DNA of 64,000 nucleotides from CAVXHV01 sp963761445 (lineage in GTDB: Bacteria; Planctomycetota; Planctomycetia; Isosphaerales; Isosphaeraceae). The notes below the pieces were generated by a model. That model saw only the letters and a list, made by a program, of their open reading frames with translations, ran no database searches and had not been told where the DNA came from. The position numbers and the translations under genes were made by a program. Positions 51,626 to 64,000 of this stretch are shown here, one piece after another; position 1 is the stretch's first letter; each line of letters begins with the position of its first letter. The DNA lies in NCBI GenBank assembly GCA_963761445.1, contig CAVXHV010000011.1, forward strand, positions 1 through 64,000, in the 5' to 3' direction.

Positions 51626-52214
51626 ATTCCGATCTCATCCTCGTCCGCCACGCCCGCGTCGCCGATTGCTATCGCGGAATCTGCTACGGGCGCAGCGACG
51701 TGCCGCTTGGTCCCGAGGGGATCGAAGACAGCGACGGGCTCGCCGAGCTCATGTCCGGCTGGCCGATCCGGTATCTCATCACCAGCGGGGCAGCGCGGGC
51801 GCGGGCACTGGCCGAGCGAATCGCCGCCCGGACGGGCCTCACGATCACGATCGAGCCTGCCCTCCTCGAACGTGACTTCGGCGTATGGGAGATGCGAAGC
51901 TGGGATTCGATCTATCAGGAGGTCGGCGACGCCTTGAGCGGCTTGATCCATGAGCCCGAGACCTTTCGGCCGCCAGACGGCGAGACCACGTTCGAGCTGC
52001 GCGATCGAGTCATGGCGTGGTATGAGCGGCGCCGCGCGCGGGCCTGACGCTGGTGATCGCGCACGGGGGCCCGATCGCGGCGATTCGGGGCACGCTCGCG
52101 GGCAAGGCGCCCGTCGACTGGGTCCCGCTCATCCCAGAGCCCGGCGCGTGGGTCCGGCTTACCGGCATTATCGGCGAGCGCGGTTTCGTACCCGAAGGGA
52201 GCCGCATCGAATGA
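51622..52214 (+). CDS. cobC: Histidine phosphatase, alpha-ribazole phosphatase-like (frameshift near 52030)
   Basis: A phosphoglycerate-mutase-type phosphatase expected to dephosphorylate alpha-ribazole-5'-phosphate or cobalamin-5'-phosphate. The motif RHARVADCYRGICYGRSDVP near residue 9 carries the catalytic RH (usual form RHG). The proton-donor glutamate region is ERDFGVWEMRSWDSI, and after the indel near 52030 the second catalytic histidine appears in LVIAHGGPIAAI. About 197 residues. The ATG at 51622 overlaps cobS and the stop overlaps btuC. The family is broad, but the position between cobS and btuC supports this role. Confidence 0.88.
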
Positions 52215-53209
52215 AGCGCCGCGGGCTCTGGATCTTCGGATTGCTGCTCTTGCTGGTCACGATCGGCATTGCCAGCCTGGCGATCGGGCCGGTGCGGCTC
52301 TCGGCCACGGCGATCGTCGCGGCGCTTTTTGGTGGACAGACCGGCGAACCCCTGAACGCCACAGCCATCGTCTGGGAGTTGCGGCTGCCCCGGATCACCT
52401 TGGCGGCCCTCGTCGGGCTCGCCCTGGGAGCAGCCGGTGCGGCATACCAGGGGCTCTTTCGCAATCCGCTGGCAGATCCGTTCGTGATCGGGGCATCGAG
52501 TGGCTCGGCCCTCGGTGCAACACTTGTGATTATCACCGCGGGCAACACGACCGCGCTCGGCTTTGCGGCCGTCCCGCTCGGCGGCTTCGTCGGGGCCATG
52601 GGCGCAGCCGCGATCGTTTATTTCTCGACAGCCTGGTGGGGCAAGATGCCCCTGGTCGGCCTGTTGCTGGCGGGCTCGGCGGTGAGCAGTTGTCTGGGCG
52701 CCTTGGTCTGGTTGCTGATGGTCCTGCACGACGAAGATCTGGCGCGGATCGTGGCCTGGCTGATGGGCAGCCTCTCCGGTCATGGTTGGGCGGCTGTCAT
52801 TGGCGGCGGGCCCTATATTGCGTGTGGCATTGCCGGGCTCTGCGCACTCGCGCGTCCGCTCGACGCCCTGTCGCTCGGCGAGCAGCCTGCAAAATCCCTG
52901 GGCCTTCCGCTGACACGCTCCAGCGGCACCGTGGTCGCGGCCGCCAGTCTAGCCACGGCCGCCGCCGTCGCCGTATCGGGCGTGATCGGGTTTGTCGGGT
53001 TGATTGCGCCCCATCTCGCCCGGGCGTGCGTGGGCGCTCGCCACCGCTATCTCATTCCCGCGAGCGGGCTCACCGGCGCCATCCTCCTGTTGCTCGCCGA
53101 CGACCTGGCCCGCACCGTCGCCGCCCCGGTCGAGCTGCCCGTCGGGGTCCTGACCGCGATCCTCGGAGGCCCTTTCTTCCTTGTCGTCCTGAGCACGAGG
53201 TCGCGATGA
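52211..53209 (+). CDS. btuC: Corrinoid ABC transporter permease (FecCD/BtuC family)
   Basis: A 332-residue polytopic permease with about ten hydrophobic helices. Signatures: RLPRITLAALVGLALGAAGA, YQGLFRNPLADPFVIGASSG, the cytoplasmic coupling loop near LSLGEQPAKSLGLPL, and GVIGFVGLIAPHLARACVGA with LPVGVLTAILGGPFFLVVL. This fold imports iron siderophores, heme or vitamin B12; the position inside the riboswitch-controlled cobalamin operon, followed by the ATPase and a binding protein, points to corrinoids. It overlaps both neighbours by four bases (ATGA). Confidence 0.93.
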   Translation: MKRRGLWIFGLLLLLVTIGIASLAIGPVRLSATAIVAALFGGQTGEPLNATAIVWELRLPRITLAALVGLALGAAGAAYQGLFRNPLADPFVIGASSGSALGATLVIITAGNTTALGFAAVPLGGFVGAMGAAAIVYFSTAWWGKMPLVGLLLAGSAVSSCLGALVWLLMVLHDEDLARIVAWLMGSLSGHGWAAVIGGGPYIACGIAGLCALARPLDALSLGEQPAKSLGLPLTRSSGTVVAAASLATAAAVAVSGVIGFVGLIAPHLARACVGARHRYLIPASGLTGAILLLLADDLARTVAAPVELPVGVLTAILGGPFFLVVLSTRSR

Positions 53210-54080
53210 GCCATCCCAATCTGTTCCGCGATCGCCTGGAGATCGATGACCTGGCCTGCGGCTACGGCCGTGCTGAGGTGCTCGCCGGGGTGAGCCTGGG
53301 CATCGCAGCGGGGACGGTGCTCGCACTCCTGGGCCCGAACGGCTCGGGCAAGACAACCTTGCTCCGAACGCTCGCCCGCCTCTTACGGCCGCGCGCGGGC
53401 GTGGTGTACCTGGACGGGGAATCGCTGTGGGCAAGGGGGCGGACGTGGGCACACCGCCGTGTCGCGATCGCCGCGCAAGACGATGCGGGCGACTCGACCC
53501 TTTCGGTCGAAGAAGTCGTCAGGCTCGGTCGCGCCGCCCATCGAGGCTGGTGGCGCCCATGACCGACAACGACCGCGCGGTGATCGCCAGCTCCCTGCAC
53601 CGCACCGATCTCGAGCACCTGCGCAACCGCCCGGTTGCCGAGTTGTCTGCGGGCGAGTGGCAACGCGTCTTGCTCGCGCGAGCCCTCGCCCAGGAGCCCG
53701 CAGCTCTGCTGCTCGACGAGCCGACTGCCCACCTCGACTTGAACTATCAAATCGAGATCCTCGAGCTCGTGACGTCGCTGGCACGCGACCAGGGCCTGGC
53801 CGTCGTCATGAGCCTGCACGACATCAATCAGGCCGCCATCTGGGCCGATCGCATCGCGCTCCTGGCCCAGGGACGGTTGTTGGCCGCCGGACCACCCTCC
53901 GACGTCCTGACTTCGAACCTGCTCGGCGTGGCCTACCGCTGTCCGGTCACGGTCGAACGCCACCCGGTCTCGGGCATGCCGATGGTCCTGCCTCATCGAC
54001 GGTCTTCCCGCGACGGCGGCATTCGCGACCATGGAACACGCGAGAAATCGTCCGAGGGAAGGGGAGAGGCAGCCCAATGA
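53206..54080 (+). CDS. btuD: Corrinoid ABC transporter ATPase (frameshift near 53557)
   Basis: The ATP-binding subunit working with btuC. The first frame has LEIDDLACGYGRAEVLAGVS and the Walker A motif GPNGSGKTTLLRTLARLLRP, then a Q-loop region AIAAQDD. After an indel near 53557 the frame continues through the ABC signature ELSAGEWQRVLLARALAQEP (LSAGE in place of LSGGQ), Walker B LLLDEPTAHLDL and the switch histidine VVMSLHDINQA. About 291 residues. The C-terminal tail (RRSSRDGGIRDHGTREKSSE) is charged and not part of the fold. The ATG at 53206 overlaps btuC; the end overlaps cbiB. Confidence 0.93.
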
Positions 54081-55023
54081 TCGTGAACTCCGTGACCGTG
54101 GTGCCGATCATCCTGGCGGTGGGTCTCGACCTGGCGTTCGGCGACCCGCCGAACAGGTACCACCCGGTGGCCTGGATGGGGTCTGCGCTCACGGTGGCCC
54201 GGCATCGTCTGCCGAAACGGGGAAAGTTGCTGCCCTTTTTTTGCGGAGCACTATTGATGGGCGCTGGGGTTGCCGTCGCCGTGGCCATCGGCGCTGGGAT
54301 CGACCAGGGACTCTTGCTCGTGCCCCTGCCGCTTGCACTGGTCGTCGAGGCGATCGTGCTGAAATCACTGTTTTCGATCAAAGGCCTTGCCGTCGCGGCC
54401 AGGGCTGTGGCGTCGGCACTGAACCGGGGCGAGCTGGCGCGGCGCGGGCGCTGGCGTCGTGGCACCTGGTCGGGCGAAAGACCAATGACCTGGATGCCCC
54501 CCGCATCGCGGCGGCGGCCATCGAGTCGGTCGCCGAAAACGCGAGCGATGGCATCGTGGCGCCATTGCTCTATTACGGCGTGGGCGGGCTCTCTGGAGCG
54601 CTCGTCTACCGCCTGATCAATACGGCCGATTCGGTACTCGGCTATCGCGACGCCGACCGCGAGTGGCTCGGCAAAGTGCCCGCACGGCTCGACGACCTTG
54701 CCAACCTGATTCCCGCGCGCCTGACGGCCCTCTTGATCATTCTCGCGGCGCCCTTCGCCGGCGGTCTTCGGTCGCAGGCGCTGCGCACCTGGTGGCGCGA
54801 TGCGCGCCAAACCGCCAGTCCCAACGCCGGGCACCCCATGAGCGCGGCCGCCGGTGCGCTGGGCGTCGAGCTCGAGAAAATCGGGAACTACCGCTTGGGC
54901 GCGGGGCTACGGCTCCCCGGGGTCGCCGACATCAGACGGGCCATCCGCTTGTTGTTCGGAACCTTCGCCCTGGCGCTCGTTCCCATCGCTATACTCCGGC
55001 TTTTCCTCGCAAACCCGCGATGA
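54077..55023 (+). CDS. cbiB: Adenosylcobinamide-phosphate synthase (frameshift near 54445)
   Basis: A membrane enzyme that attaches aminopropanol (phosphate) to adenosylcobyric acid. The first frame has LDLAFGDPPNRYHPVAWMGS, the family's N-terminal signature, then VVEAIVLKSLFSIKGLAVAA. After an indel near 54445 it continues with LDAPRIAAAAIESVAENASD, GIVAPLLYYGVGGLSGALVY, RLINTADSVLGYRD, and SPNAGHPMSAAAGALGVELE near the end. About 315 residues, normal for CbiB/CobD. It overlaps btuD in front; 38 bases separate it from cobU. Confidence 0.94.
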
Positions 55024-55061
55024 GCCACGCACTCGTTCGCACGCCGAAAGGGTAGAACTCC

Positions 55062-55676
55062 ATGGGAGATTTGATTCTCGTCACCGGCGGCGTCCGCTGC
55101 GGCAAGAGCCGGTTTGCCGAACGACTTGCGGGCGAGCTGGGCGGCGATCGGGTCGTCTATATCGCGACGGCCGAGCCGCTCGACGATGAGATGCGGCAGC
55201 GAATCGCCGCCCACCGCGCCGATCGGCCCGCCTCGTGGCGTACTGTGGAGGCCCCCCTGGACGTCGCTGCGGCGATCGAAGACGCTGCCGTGAGGCCGAT
55301 GCCGCCCCGGGTTATCCTCGTGGATTGCCTGACGATGCTGGTCAGCAATCTCTTGCTCGGTCGCGACGGCGGCGAGGATAGGACGCGCCTCGGCACGCGT
55401 CGATCAGCAAGCGAAGGCGATCAGCGCGGTCTGCGCCGCATCGCCCCGCGTGTGATCGTCGTCACCAATGAGGTCGGCTGGGGCGTGGTACCGCCCACGT
55501 CGTTGGGCCGGCGTTATCGCGACCTGCTCGGCACGGCTAACCAGGTTTTGGCGGCGACCTCGGCACATGTCTATTTGCTCGTGGCGGGGATCGCCGTCGA
55601 CTGCAAGGCCCTCGCGGCCGCCACAGCCGTCGTGCCACGACCCGAACCCTCACTTGATCGCGAGGTCAGCCAATGA
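55062..55676 (+). CDS. cobU: Adenosylcobinamide kinase/guanylyltransferase (compensating frameshifts near 55375-55440)
   Basis: This enzyme phosphorylates adenosylcobinamide and then adds GMP to give adenosylcobinamide-GDP, the substrate of CobS. The P-loop is GGVRCGKSRFAER (family consensus GGARSGKS). The stretch EMRQRIAAHRADRPASWRTV holds the guanylated histidine. ILVDCLTMLVSNLL and TNEVGWGVVPPTSLGRRYRD complete the pattern. Between about 55375 and 55440 the shown frame reads as an unnatural Arg-rich stretch, while another frame gives ARASARVDQQAKAISAV, so two opposite indels probably lie here. 204 residues. The stop overlaps the btuF start. Confidence 0.92.
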   Translation: MGDLILVTGGVRCGKSRFAERLAGELGGDRVVYIATAEPLDDEMRQRIAAHRADRPASWRTVEAPLDVAAAIEDAAVRPMPPRVILVDCLTMLVSNLLLGRDGGEDRTRLGTRRSASEGDQRGLRRIAPRVIVVTNEVGWGVVPPTSLGRRYRDLLGTANQVLAATSAHVYLLVAGIAVDCKALAAATAVVPRPEPSLDREVSQ

Positions 55677-56716
55677 ATACCTGCACCCGTAAACGTGTGC
55701 TTTCATTCCTGCTCATTTCGGCTGCCGCCTTCTTTCCGGCGTGCAGGCGCGAGCGTCCTGAAGCAGCGCCACCAACGCAAGGGACCGCTCCAGTCGAACA
55801 GAAGTTGGGTACTCTTGAGACCTGGCCAGTCGAGGTTGTCGACAGTCTGGGTCGCAAGGTGACCGTCGCACGGCTTCCCGAGCGCATCGTGTCGCTTGCG
55901 CCGTCCAACACGGAAATTCTTTTCGCCGTCGGTGCCGGCCGCCAGGTGATCGGCGGAACGTCGTTTGACAATTACCCGCCCGACGCGAAGTCGATCGCCT
56001 CGATTGGAGGAATGACGCCCAAGAGCATCAATCTGGAGGCGGTCATGGCGCTGCGCCCCGACCTCGTTCTGGCCACCAGCGGCGTGCAGGAGCCGATCAT
56101 CGGGTCGCTCGAACGCCTGAAACTCACCGTCGTGGCGCTCGACGCCACGGACTTCGCGGGCGTGGCACGGAACATCCGATTGGTTGGCCGCCTCACCGGA
56201 AACACCGCGCAGTGCCGACCGGCTCGCCACCGAATTCCTCGACCGAGTTGCCGCAGTCGGCCGTCGCGTTGCCTCGCGGCAATCGCCCGCCCCAAGGTTC
56301 TCTACCTGCTCTGGGAGGATCCCGTGATGACCGCTGGTCCGGGAACGTTCATCGGCCAGATGATCGAAGCCGCCGGGGGAAGCAACATCTTTGGAGACGT
56401 AACCACTCGTTATCCCCGGCCCAGCGAGGAAGAGATCCTGGCCCGGGCCCCCGAGGTCATTCTGGGCACGTACGGTGACATGAACTCAGGCAGCGCGGAC
56501 GACGAGGCCCGCCGCAAACGCATCCGGTCGCGAACAGGATGGGCGCAGATCCCGGCCGTTCGTGATAATCGCATCGCATTCGTTGACGAGGACTTGATCA
56601 CCCGGCCCGGGCCAAGACTCGTCGAGGGGCTCGAAGCCGTTGCCGAAGTTCTCGATGGCGACGTGACGAAGTCGCCCGAAGGGTCCGCGTCAGGAAAAAG
56701 TTTAACGCCGCGATAG
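55673..56716 (+). CDS. btuF: Corrinoid-binding lipoprotein (BtuF-like; compensating frameshifts near 56205-56285)
   Basis: The periplasmic substrate-binding subunit for btuCD. A lipoprotein signal ends at a cysteine (LISAAAFFPAC, residue about 24). The helical-backbone metal receptor fold follows: VVDSLGRKVTVARLPERIVS, LAPSNTEILFAVGAGRQVIG, GGMTPKSINLEAVMALRPDL, and later VLYLLWEDPVMTAGPGTFIG with GGSNIFGD. Between about 56205 and 56285 the frame reads as Arg/Pro-rich noise, while the alternative frame gives ADRLATEFLDRVAAVGRRVA, implying two opposite indels. About 347 residues. It ends 25 bases from the convergent cobO, with no obvious shared terminator hairpin. Confidence 0.9.
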   Translation: MNTCTRKRVLSFLLISAAAFFPACRRERPEAAPPTQGTAPVEQKLGTLETWPVEVVDSLGRKVTVARLPERIVSLAPSNTEILFAVGAGRQVIGGTSFDNYPPDAKSIASIGGMTPKSINLEAVMALRPDLVLATSGVQEPIIGSLERLKLTVVALDATDFAGVARNIRLVGRLTGNTAQCRPARHRIPRPSCRSRPSRCLAAIARPKVLYLLWEDPVMTAGPGTFIGQMIEAAGGSNIFGDVTTRYPRPSEEEILARAPEVILGTYGDMNSGSADDEARRKRIRSRTGWAQIPAVRDNRIAFVDEDLITRPGPRLVEGLEAVAEVLDGDVTKSPEGSASGKSLTPR

Positions 56717-56741
56717 TCGCCCATGAAGCGTCATTCCATTT

Positions 56742-57356
56742 TCAATACTCGATCCCTTTCTGCGGCATGACCCCGGAGCGATAGGGATGCTTGACCAGCT
56801 TCATCTCGGTCACGAGGTCGGCCAGCTCGATCAGCTCGGGCCGGGCGTTGCGGCCCGTGATGACGACGTGGAGCATCTCGCGCTTGCGCTCGAGCTCGTC
56901 GAGCACTTCATCCAGAGCCAGATACTCGTAGCGGATCACGATGTTCAGCTCGTCAAGCACGACGAGGTCGAAAGCCGGGTCGCGAAGCATCGCGACGGCC
57001 TCGGCCCACCCCAGCTCGGCCGTCTCGATGTCACGCCGGCGGTCCTGCGTATCCCACGTGAAGCCCTCGCCCAGCGTCTTCATCGTCACCTGCGGGCCCA
57101 ATTGGCCGAAGAACGCCGCCTCGCCGGTGGCAATCGCTCCCTTGATGAACTGGACAATGCCGACCTGCATCCCGTGGCCCAGCGCGCGGGCGACCAGGCC
57201 GAACGAGGCCGACGACTTCCCCTTGCCGGCGCCCGTGTTCACAATGATCAGACCCTTTTCGCGGGTCGCACTGGCCAGCCGGGAGTCGTGGGCTTCCTTG
57301 AGCCGAGTCATGCGCTGCTTGTGCTGCTCGTCCCGATCATCGGTTTCCTGATCCAT
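56742..57356 (-). CDS. cobO: Cob(I)yrinic acid a,c-diamide adenosyltransferase
   Basis: The corrinoid adenosyltransferase of the CobA/CobO/BtuR family, which puts the upper adenosyl ligand on cobalt. Its 204 residues begin with a charged stretch, then the P-loop GLIIVNTGAGKGKSSASFGL, GIVQFIKGAIATGEAAFF, EGFTWDTQDRRRD, the Walker B-like FDLVVLDELNIVIRY and the C-terminal HVVITGRNARPELIELADLV with TEMKLVKHPY. No frameshift. It lies 34 bases downstream of cobN on the same strand, so the two are probably co-transcribed. In the aerobic pathway it acts directly after cobalt insertion by CobN/ChlID. Confidence 0.96.
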   Translation of the reverse strand: MDQETDDRDEQHKQRMTRLKEAHDSRLASATREKGLIIVNTGAGKGKSSASFGLVARALGHGMQVGIVQFIKGAIATGEAAFFGQLGPQVTMKTLGEGFTWDTQDRRRDIETAELGWAEAVAMLRDPAFDLVVLDELNIVIRYEYLALDEVLDELERKREMLHVVITGRNARPELIELADLVTEMKLVKHPYRSGVMPQKGIEY

Positions 57357-57390
57357 GCGCGAAGTCCTGTTTGAAAGCCGCTGGGCACGA

Positions 57391-61795
<4,405 letters not shown>

Positions 61796-62154
61796 GATTG
61801 CCAACCTCCGAACCGAAGACCGGCCCGGCGCACAACCGGACGTGATTGGGATATGCCAGTGCGAGAATCTGGCGGAGCCTGCGCCCAGGTATCTTAGCCG
61901 ACGCCAAAGACGCGGACAACGGACCTCCGGCCCTGCTCGTACGCACGTATGCCGAGGCGTGGGCTCTGCTGCACGCGATGGCGTGCCCGCGAAAGAGAGG
62001 ATTGCTCGCCCCCCTTGACGCGTTCACGCAGGACCGATTCTACTTTAGCTTTCGAAAGGTGCCCCCGTTCCAGAAGTGGCGAGGGGCGCAGACACCGCCC
62101 GCGTTGTCGGTGCGACCACACTTCCGCCCGGACCGGCAAGAATGCGAGATTTAG
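61796..62154. other. Divergent promoter region of cobN and the desaturase gene
   Basis: About 360 bases without a supported gene. On the minus strand a weak promoter-like pair (ttgtcc, 17 bases, taagat) lies near 61895-61925, directed at cobN. I looked for a third cobalamin riboswitch on the minus strand and found neither the B12-box nor the ctgtaa core, so the cobN-cobO unit seems not to be under a local riboswitch. Confidence 0.35.
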
Positions 62155-63119
62155 ATGAGCGTGATCGAGAGCCTTCAGAGTCATGTAGCAGAACATCTGG
62201 ACTTGCTCACTCCGGTCGAGCGGATCTGGCAGCCGACGGATTACTTGCCCGACCTCACAGCCGGAGATTGGTCCGAGCAGCTCGGGCGGTTTCGCGAAAC
62301 GGCGCGTTGCTTGCCTGACGAGCTACTCGTCGTCCTCGTGGGAAACATGGTCACCGAAGAGGCATTGCCGAATTACGCGATCTCGCTCGAACACATCGTC
62401 AAGGACCCCACCGGTACGACCGATACACCCTGGGCGCAGTGGCTCCGCGGCTGGACCGCCGAGGAGAACCGGCACGGCGACCTGCTCAATGCCTACTTGC
62501 GGCTCTCAGGTCGAGTGGACATGAGGGCGGTCGAGTGTACGATCCATCACCTGATCCGCAACGGCTTCTCGCCGGGCAATGAAGGCGACGACTATGCCGG
62601 GCTAATCTATGCCGCTTTTCAGGAGCGGGCCACTCGGATCAGCCATGGAAACCTTGCCAGGCTCGCCTTGGAGCAGGGCGAAGAGAACCTCGCGAGGATC
62701 TGCTACAAGATCGCGGCCGACGAGACCCGCCACGAGGTCTTTTACACCAAGGTTGTCGCCGAACTGTTCGAGCGCGACTCGGAGGCGACGCTCTTCGCCT
62801 ACCGCTCCATGCTCCGGCGGTTGATCGCGATGCCGGGCGATCGGATGACGGACGGGAGTGACCTGAATCTCTTCGAACATTACGCCGCAGTGGCCCAGCG
62901 TACCGGCGTCTACACCACGTGCGACTACGCTTCCATCATCCGCCACCTGAACTCGGCCTGGGGCTCGAGTGCCGGTCGTTTACGGGCAAGGCGGCCAGGG
63001 CGCAGGACTATCTCTGCCGCCAGCCGGAGCGTTACGAGAACCTCGCGCCCGAGATCGAGAGCCGCCTCGCCCAAGGAGGCGCCGTTGCATTTTCCTGGGT
63101 GCACGGCCAGGCCTTGTGA
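62155..63119 (+). CDS. Acyl-ACP desaturase-like di-iron protein (frameshift near 62965)
   Basis: A ferritin-like di-iron protein of the fatty-acid desaturase type 2 family (plant stearoyl-ACP desaturase group), which introduces double bonds in acyl-ACP. The two iron-binding motifs are WTAEENRHGDLLNAYL (EENRH) and KIAADETRHEVFYTK (DETRH). Other family segments are VGNMVTEEALPNYAISLEHI and TPWAQWLRGW. After an indel near 62965 the C terminus reads LECRSFTGKAARAQDYLCRQ and ends SWVHGQAL at 63119. About 320 residues. The start is the ATG at 62155. It diverges from cobN and precedes the MetE-like gene by 31 bases. Substrate and link to its neighbours are unknown. Confidence 0.88.
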
Positions 63120-63150
63120 TTTGACTCGCCGCTGATGAGAGAGGCCCGAA

Positions 63151-64000
63151 ATGACGTCGCTCCTACAGGCCGGTCTCTCTCCGGGATGTGTGACGGGGGT
63201 GGGCAGCCTTCCCTTTATCGACGCCCAAGAGGCGGTCGCGTTCGTGGCGGAATTCAGCCCGGAGCTGCCGTTCTGGCCGCAATTGCCCTTGAGCGCGGCC
63301 GGCGAAGGCGTGATCGCACAGGGCTTGGGATCGCTGATCGAGTTCCTCGAACCCGCCGGGCGGCCGTTCTGCTGGGCCGTGCGGAGTGGAGTTGCGGCCG
63401 CGTTCGCGGCCGCACTTGAGGGGGGTGACGCCGGGCTCAACCCCGAGACCGCCGCGGGGTTTTTCGCCCTGGAACGGGCGATCCAAGCGGGCCGGTTCCC
63501 CCAAGCGAAGGCCGTGAAGGCCCAGCTCGAAGGTCCGGCCACCCTCGCACATTGCCTCTTCCTGGACGGTGTCCCGATCGCCCGCGTTGCCGGATGGCTG
63601 GACCGATTGGCCCGGTTCCTCGAGCATCAGGCAGCCTGGCAGGTACGGCGCCTGGCTGAGCACGGGCTGCCCGTCGTGTTTGTGGTCGACGAGCCGGCCG
63701 TTTCTTGTTTCGACGAGAAGGGTCGGGTAGCCGCCACGGCCGCGGGGGCGTTACGCCGCGTTCTCGGTGCAGCCCGACGCGAGGGTGCAGTCGCGGGCAT
63801 CCACTGTTGTGCTCCGCTTCCGTCAGCCGCGTTCCGCGAGCTTGGCCTCGATCTCCTATCGTTCGACGCCAACCTCCCGACCGACGGCGGGTTCTTGGAC
63901 CTCGCTCGCTCCATCCTGGACCGGGGCGGATACCTGGCTTTCGGCCTCGCCCCGACCGGCTCGTTGTCCGCGACCGTTGAGTCGATGGAAGCACGCTGGC
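63151..64000 (+). CDS. MetE-like (cobalamin-independent methionine synthase C-terminal fold) protein, 3' end outside the window
   Basis: The ATG at 63151 opens a frame that stays open to the window edge (283 codons seen). The start GCVTGVGSLPFIDAQEAVAF is typical of stand-alone UROD/MetE-like TIM barrels annotated as methionine synthase II-like. Further segments are KAQLEGPATLAHCLFLDGVP, VVFVVDEPAVSCFDEKGRVA and GAVAGIHCCAPLPSAAFREL, where the HCC motif sits where MetE has its zinc-binding His and Cys. The N-terminal folate-binding barrel of full MetE is absent. Such short forms have been linked to methyl transfer from corrinoid proteins (core-MetE) or other thiol methylations. Its place beside the cobalamin locus is suggestive but not proof. 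Confidence 0.7.
   Translation, partial: MTSLLQAGLSPGCVTGVGSLPFIDAQEAVAFVAEFSPELPFWPQLPLSAAGEGVIAQGLGSLIEFLEPAGRPFCWAVRSGVAAAFAAALEGGDAGLNPETAAGFFALERAIQAGRFPQAKAVKAQLEGPATLAHCLFLDGVPIARVAGWLDRLARFLEHQAAWQVRRLAEHGLPVVFVVDEPAVSCFDEKGRVAATAAGALRRVLGAARREGAVAGIHCCAPLPSAAFRELGLDLLSFDANLPTDGGFLDLARSILDRGGYLAFGLAPTGSLSATVESMEARW

Noticed and set aside
54888..57374. Long frames on the opposite strand of cobU, btuF and cobO
   Set aside because: Shadows of conserved cobalamin genes; no ribosome binding site or family similarity.
61796..62154. Possible third cobalamin riboswitch ahead of cobN
   Set aside because: Neither strand shows the ctgtaa core, the gccactg box or the closing gagccaga element; only a weak promoter-like pair is present.

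Overview
The window looks like chromosomal DNA from a planctomycete, most likely of the Gemmatales/Isosphaerales group. The base composition is GC-rich. Large Ser/Thr kinases are fused to WD40 or TPR sensor regions and sit beside ECF sigma factors. Giant secreted proteins carry an N-terminal motif of the LExRxLLS type, and there is a PEP-CTERM protein. I saw no rRNA, tRNA, CRISPR array or intact insertion sequence.

Layout. 1-3.4 kb: gene-poor, with a group II intron maturase remnant, a planctomycete-type hypothetical gene, a YebC-family gene (YeeN type), a GNAT remnant and dispersed repeats. 3.4-8.1 kb: a large secreted protein that may be GH64-like, a DoxX-like membrane protein and a PEP-CTERM protein. 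8.2-20.3 kb: one giant (about 4000-residue) minus-strand secreted beta-helix/LamG/PKD/dockerin protein. 20.4-24.6 kb: an ECF sigma factor diverging from a zinc-finger/kinase/WD40 protein. 24.6-28.7 kb: a second beta-helix protein, a SABATH-type methyltransferase and a small membrane protein. 28.8-41.5 kb: a signalling block with two tandem kinase-WD40 genes behind an ECF sigma factor, a short ankyrin-like gene, a kinase-TPR gene and a truncated copy of the small membrane protein.

41.6-61.8 kb is a nearly complete late cobalamin locus. Riboswitch 1 leads three small predicted proteins, bluB, a fused ChlI-ChlD chelatase, cobB and cobQ. Riboswitch 2 leads an uncharacterised DUF1289 fusion, cobT, cobS, a cobC-like phosphatase, btuC, btuD, cbiB, cobU and btuF. 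cobO and a ferredoxin-fused cobN run on the minus strand. Together these genes cover cobalt chelation, a,c-amidation, Co adenosylation, the remaining amidations, aminopropanol attachment, DMB synthesis and activation, nucleotide-loop assembly, and corrinoid uptake. The corrin-ring methyltransferases are not in the window. The window ends with an acyl-ACP desaturase and the start of a MetE-like protein.

A caveat for all coordinates: more than 30 apparent single-base frameshifts break otherwise well conserved genes, sometimes as compensating pairs, and cobN carries about nine. This is best read as indel error in the assembly. I therefore annotate such genes as single CDSs and give the break points.
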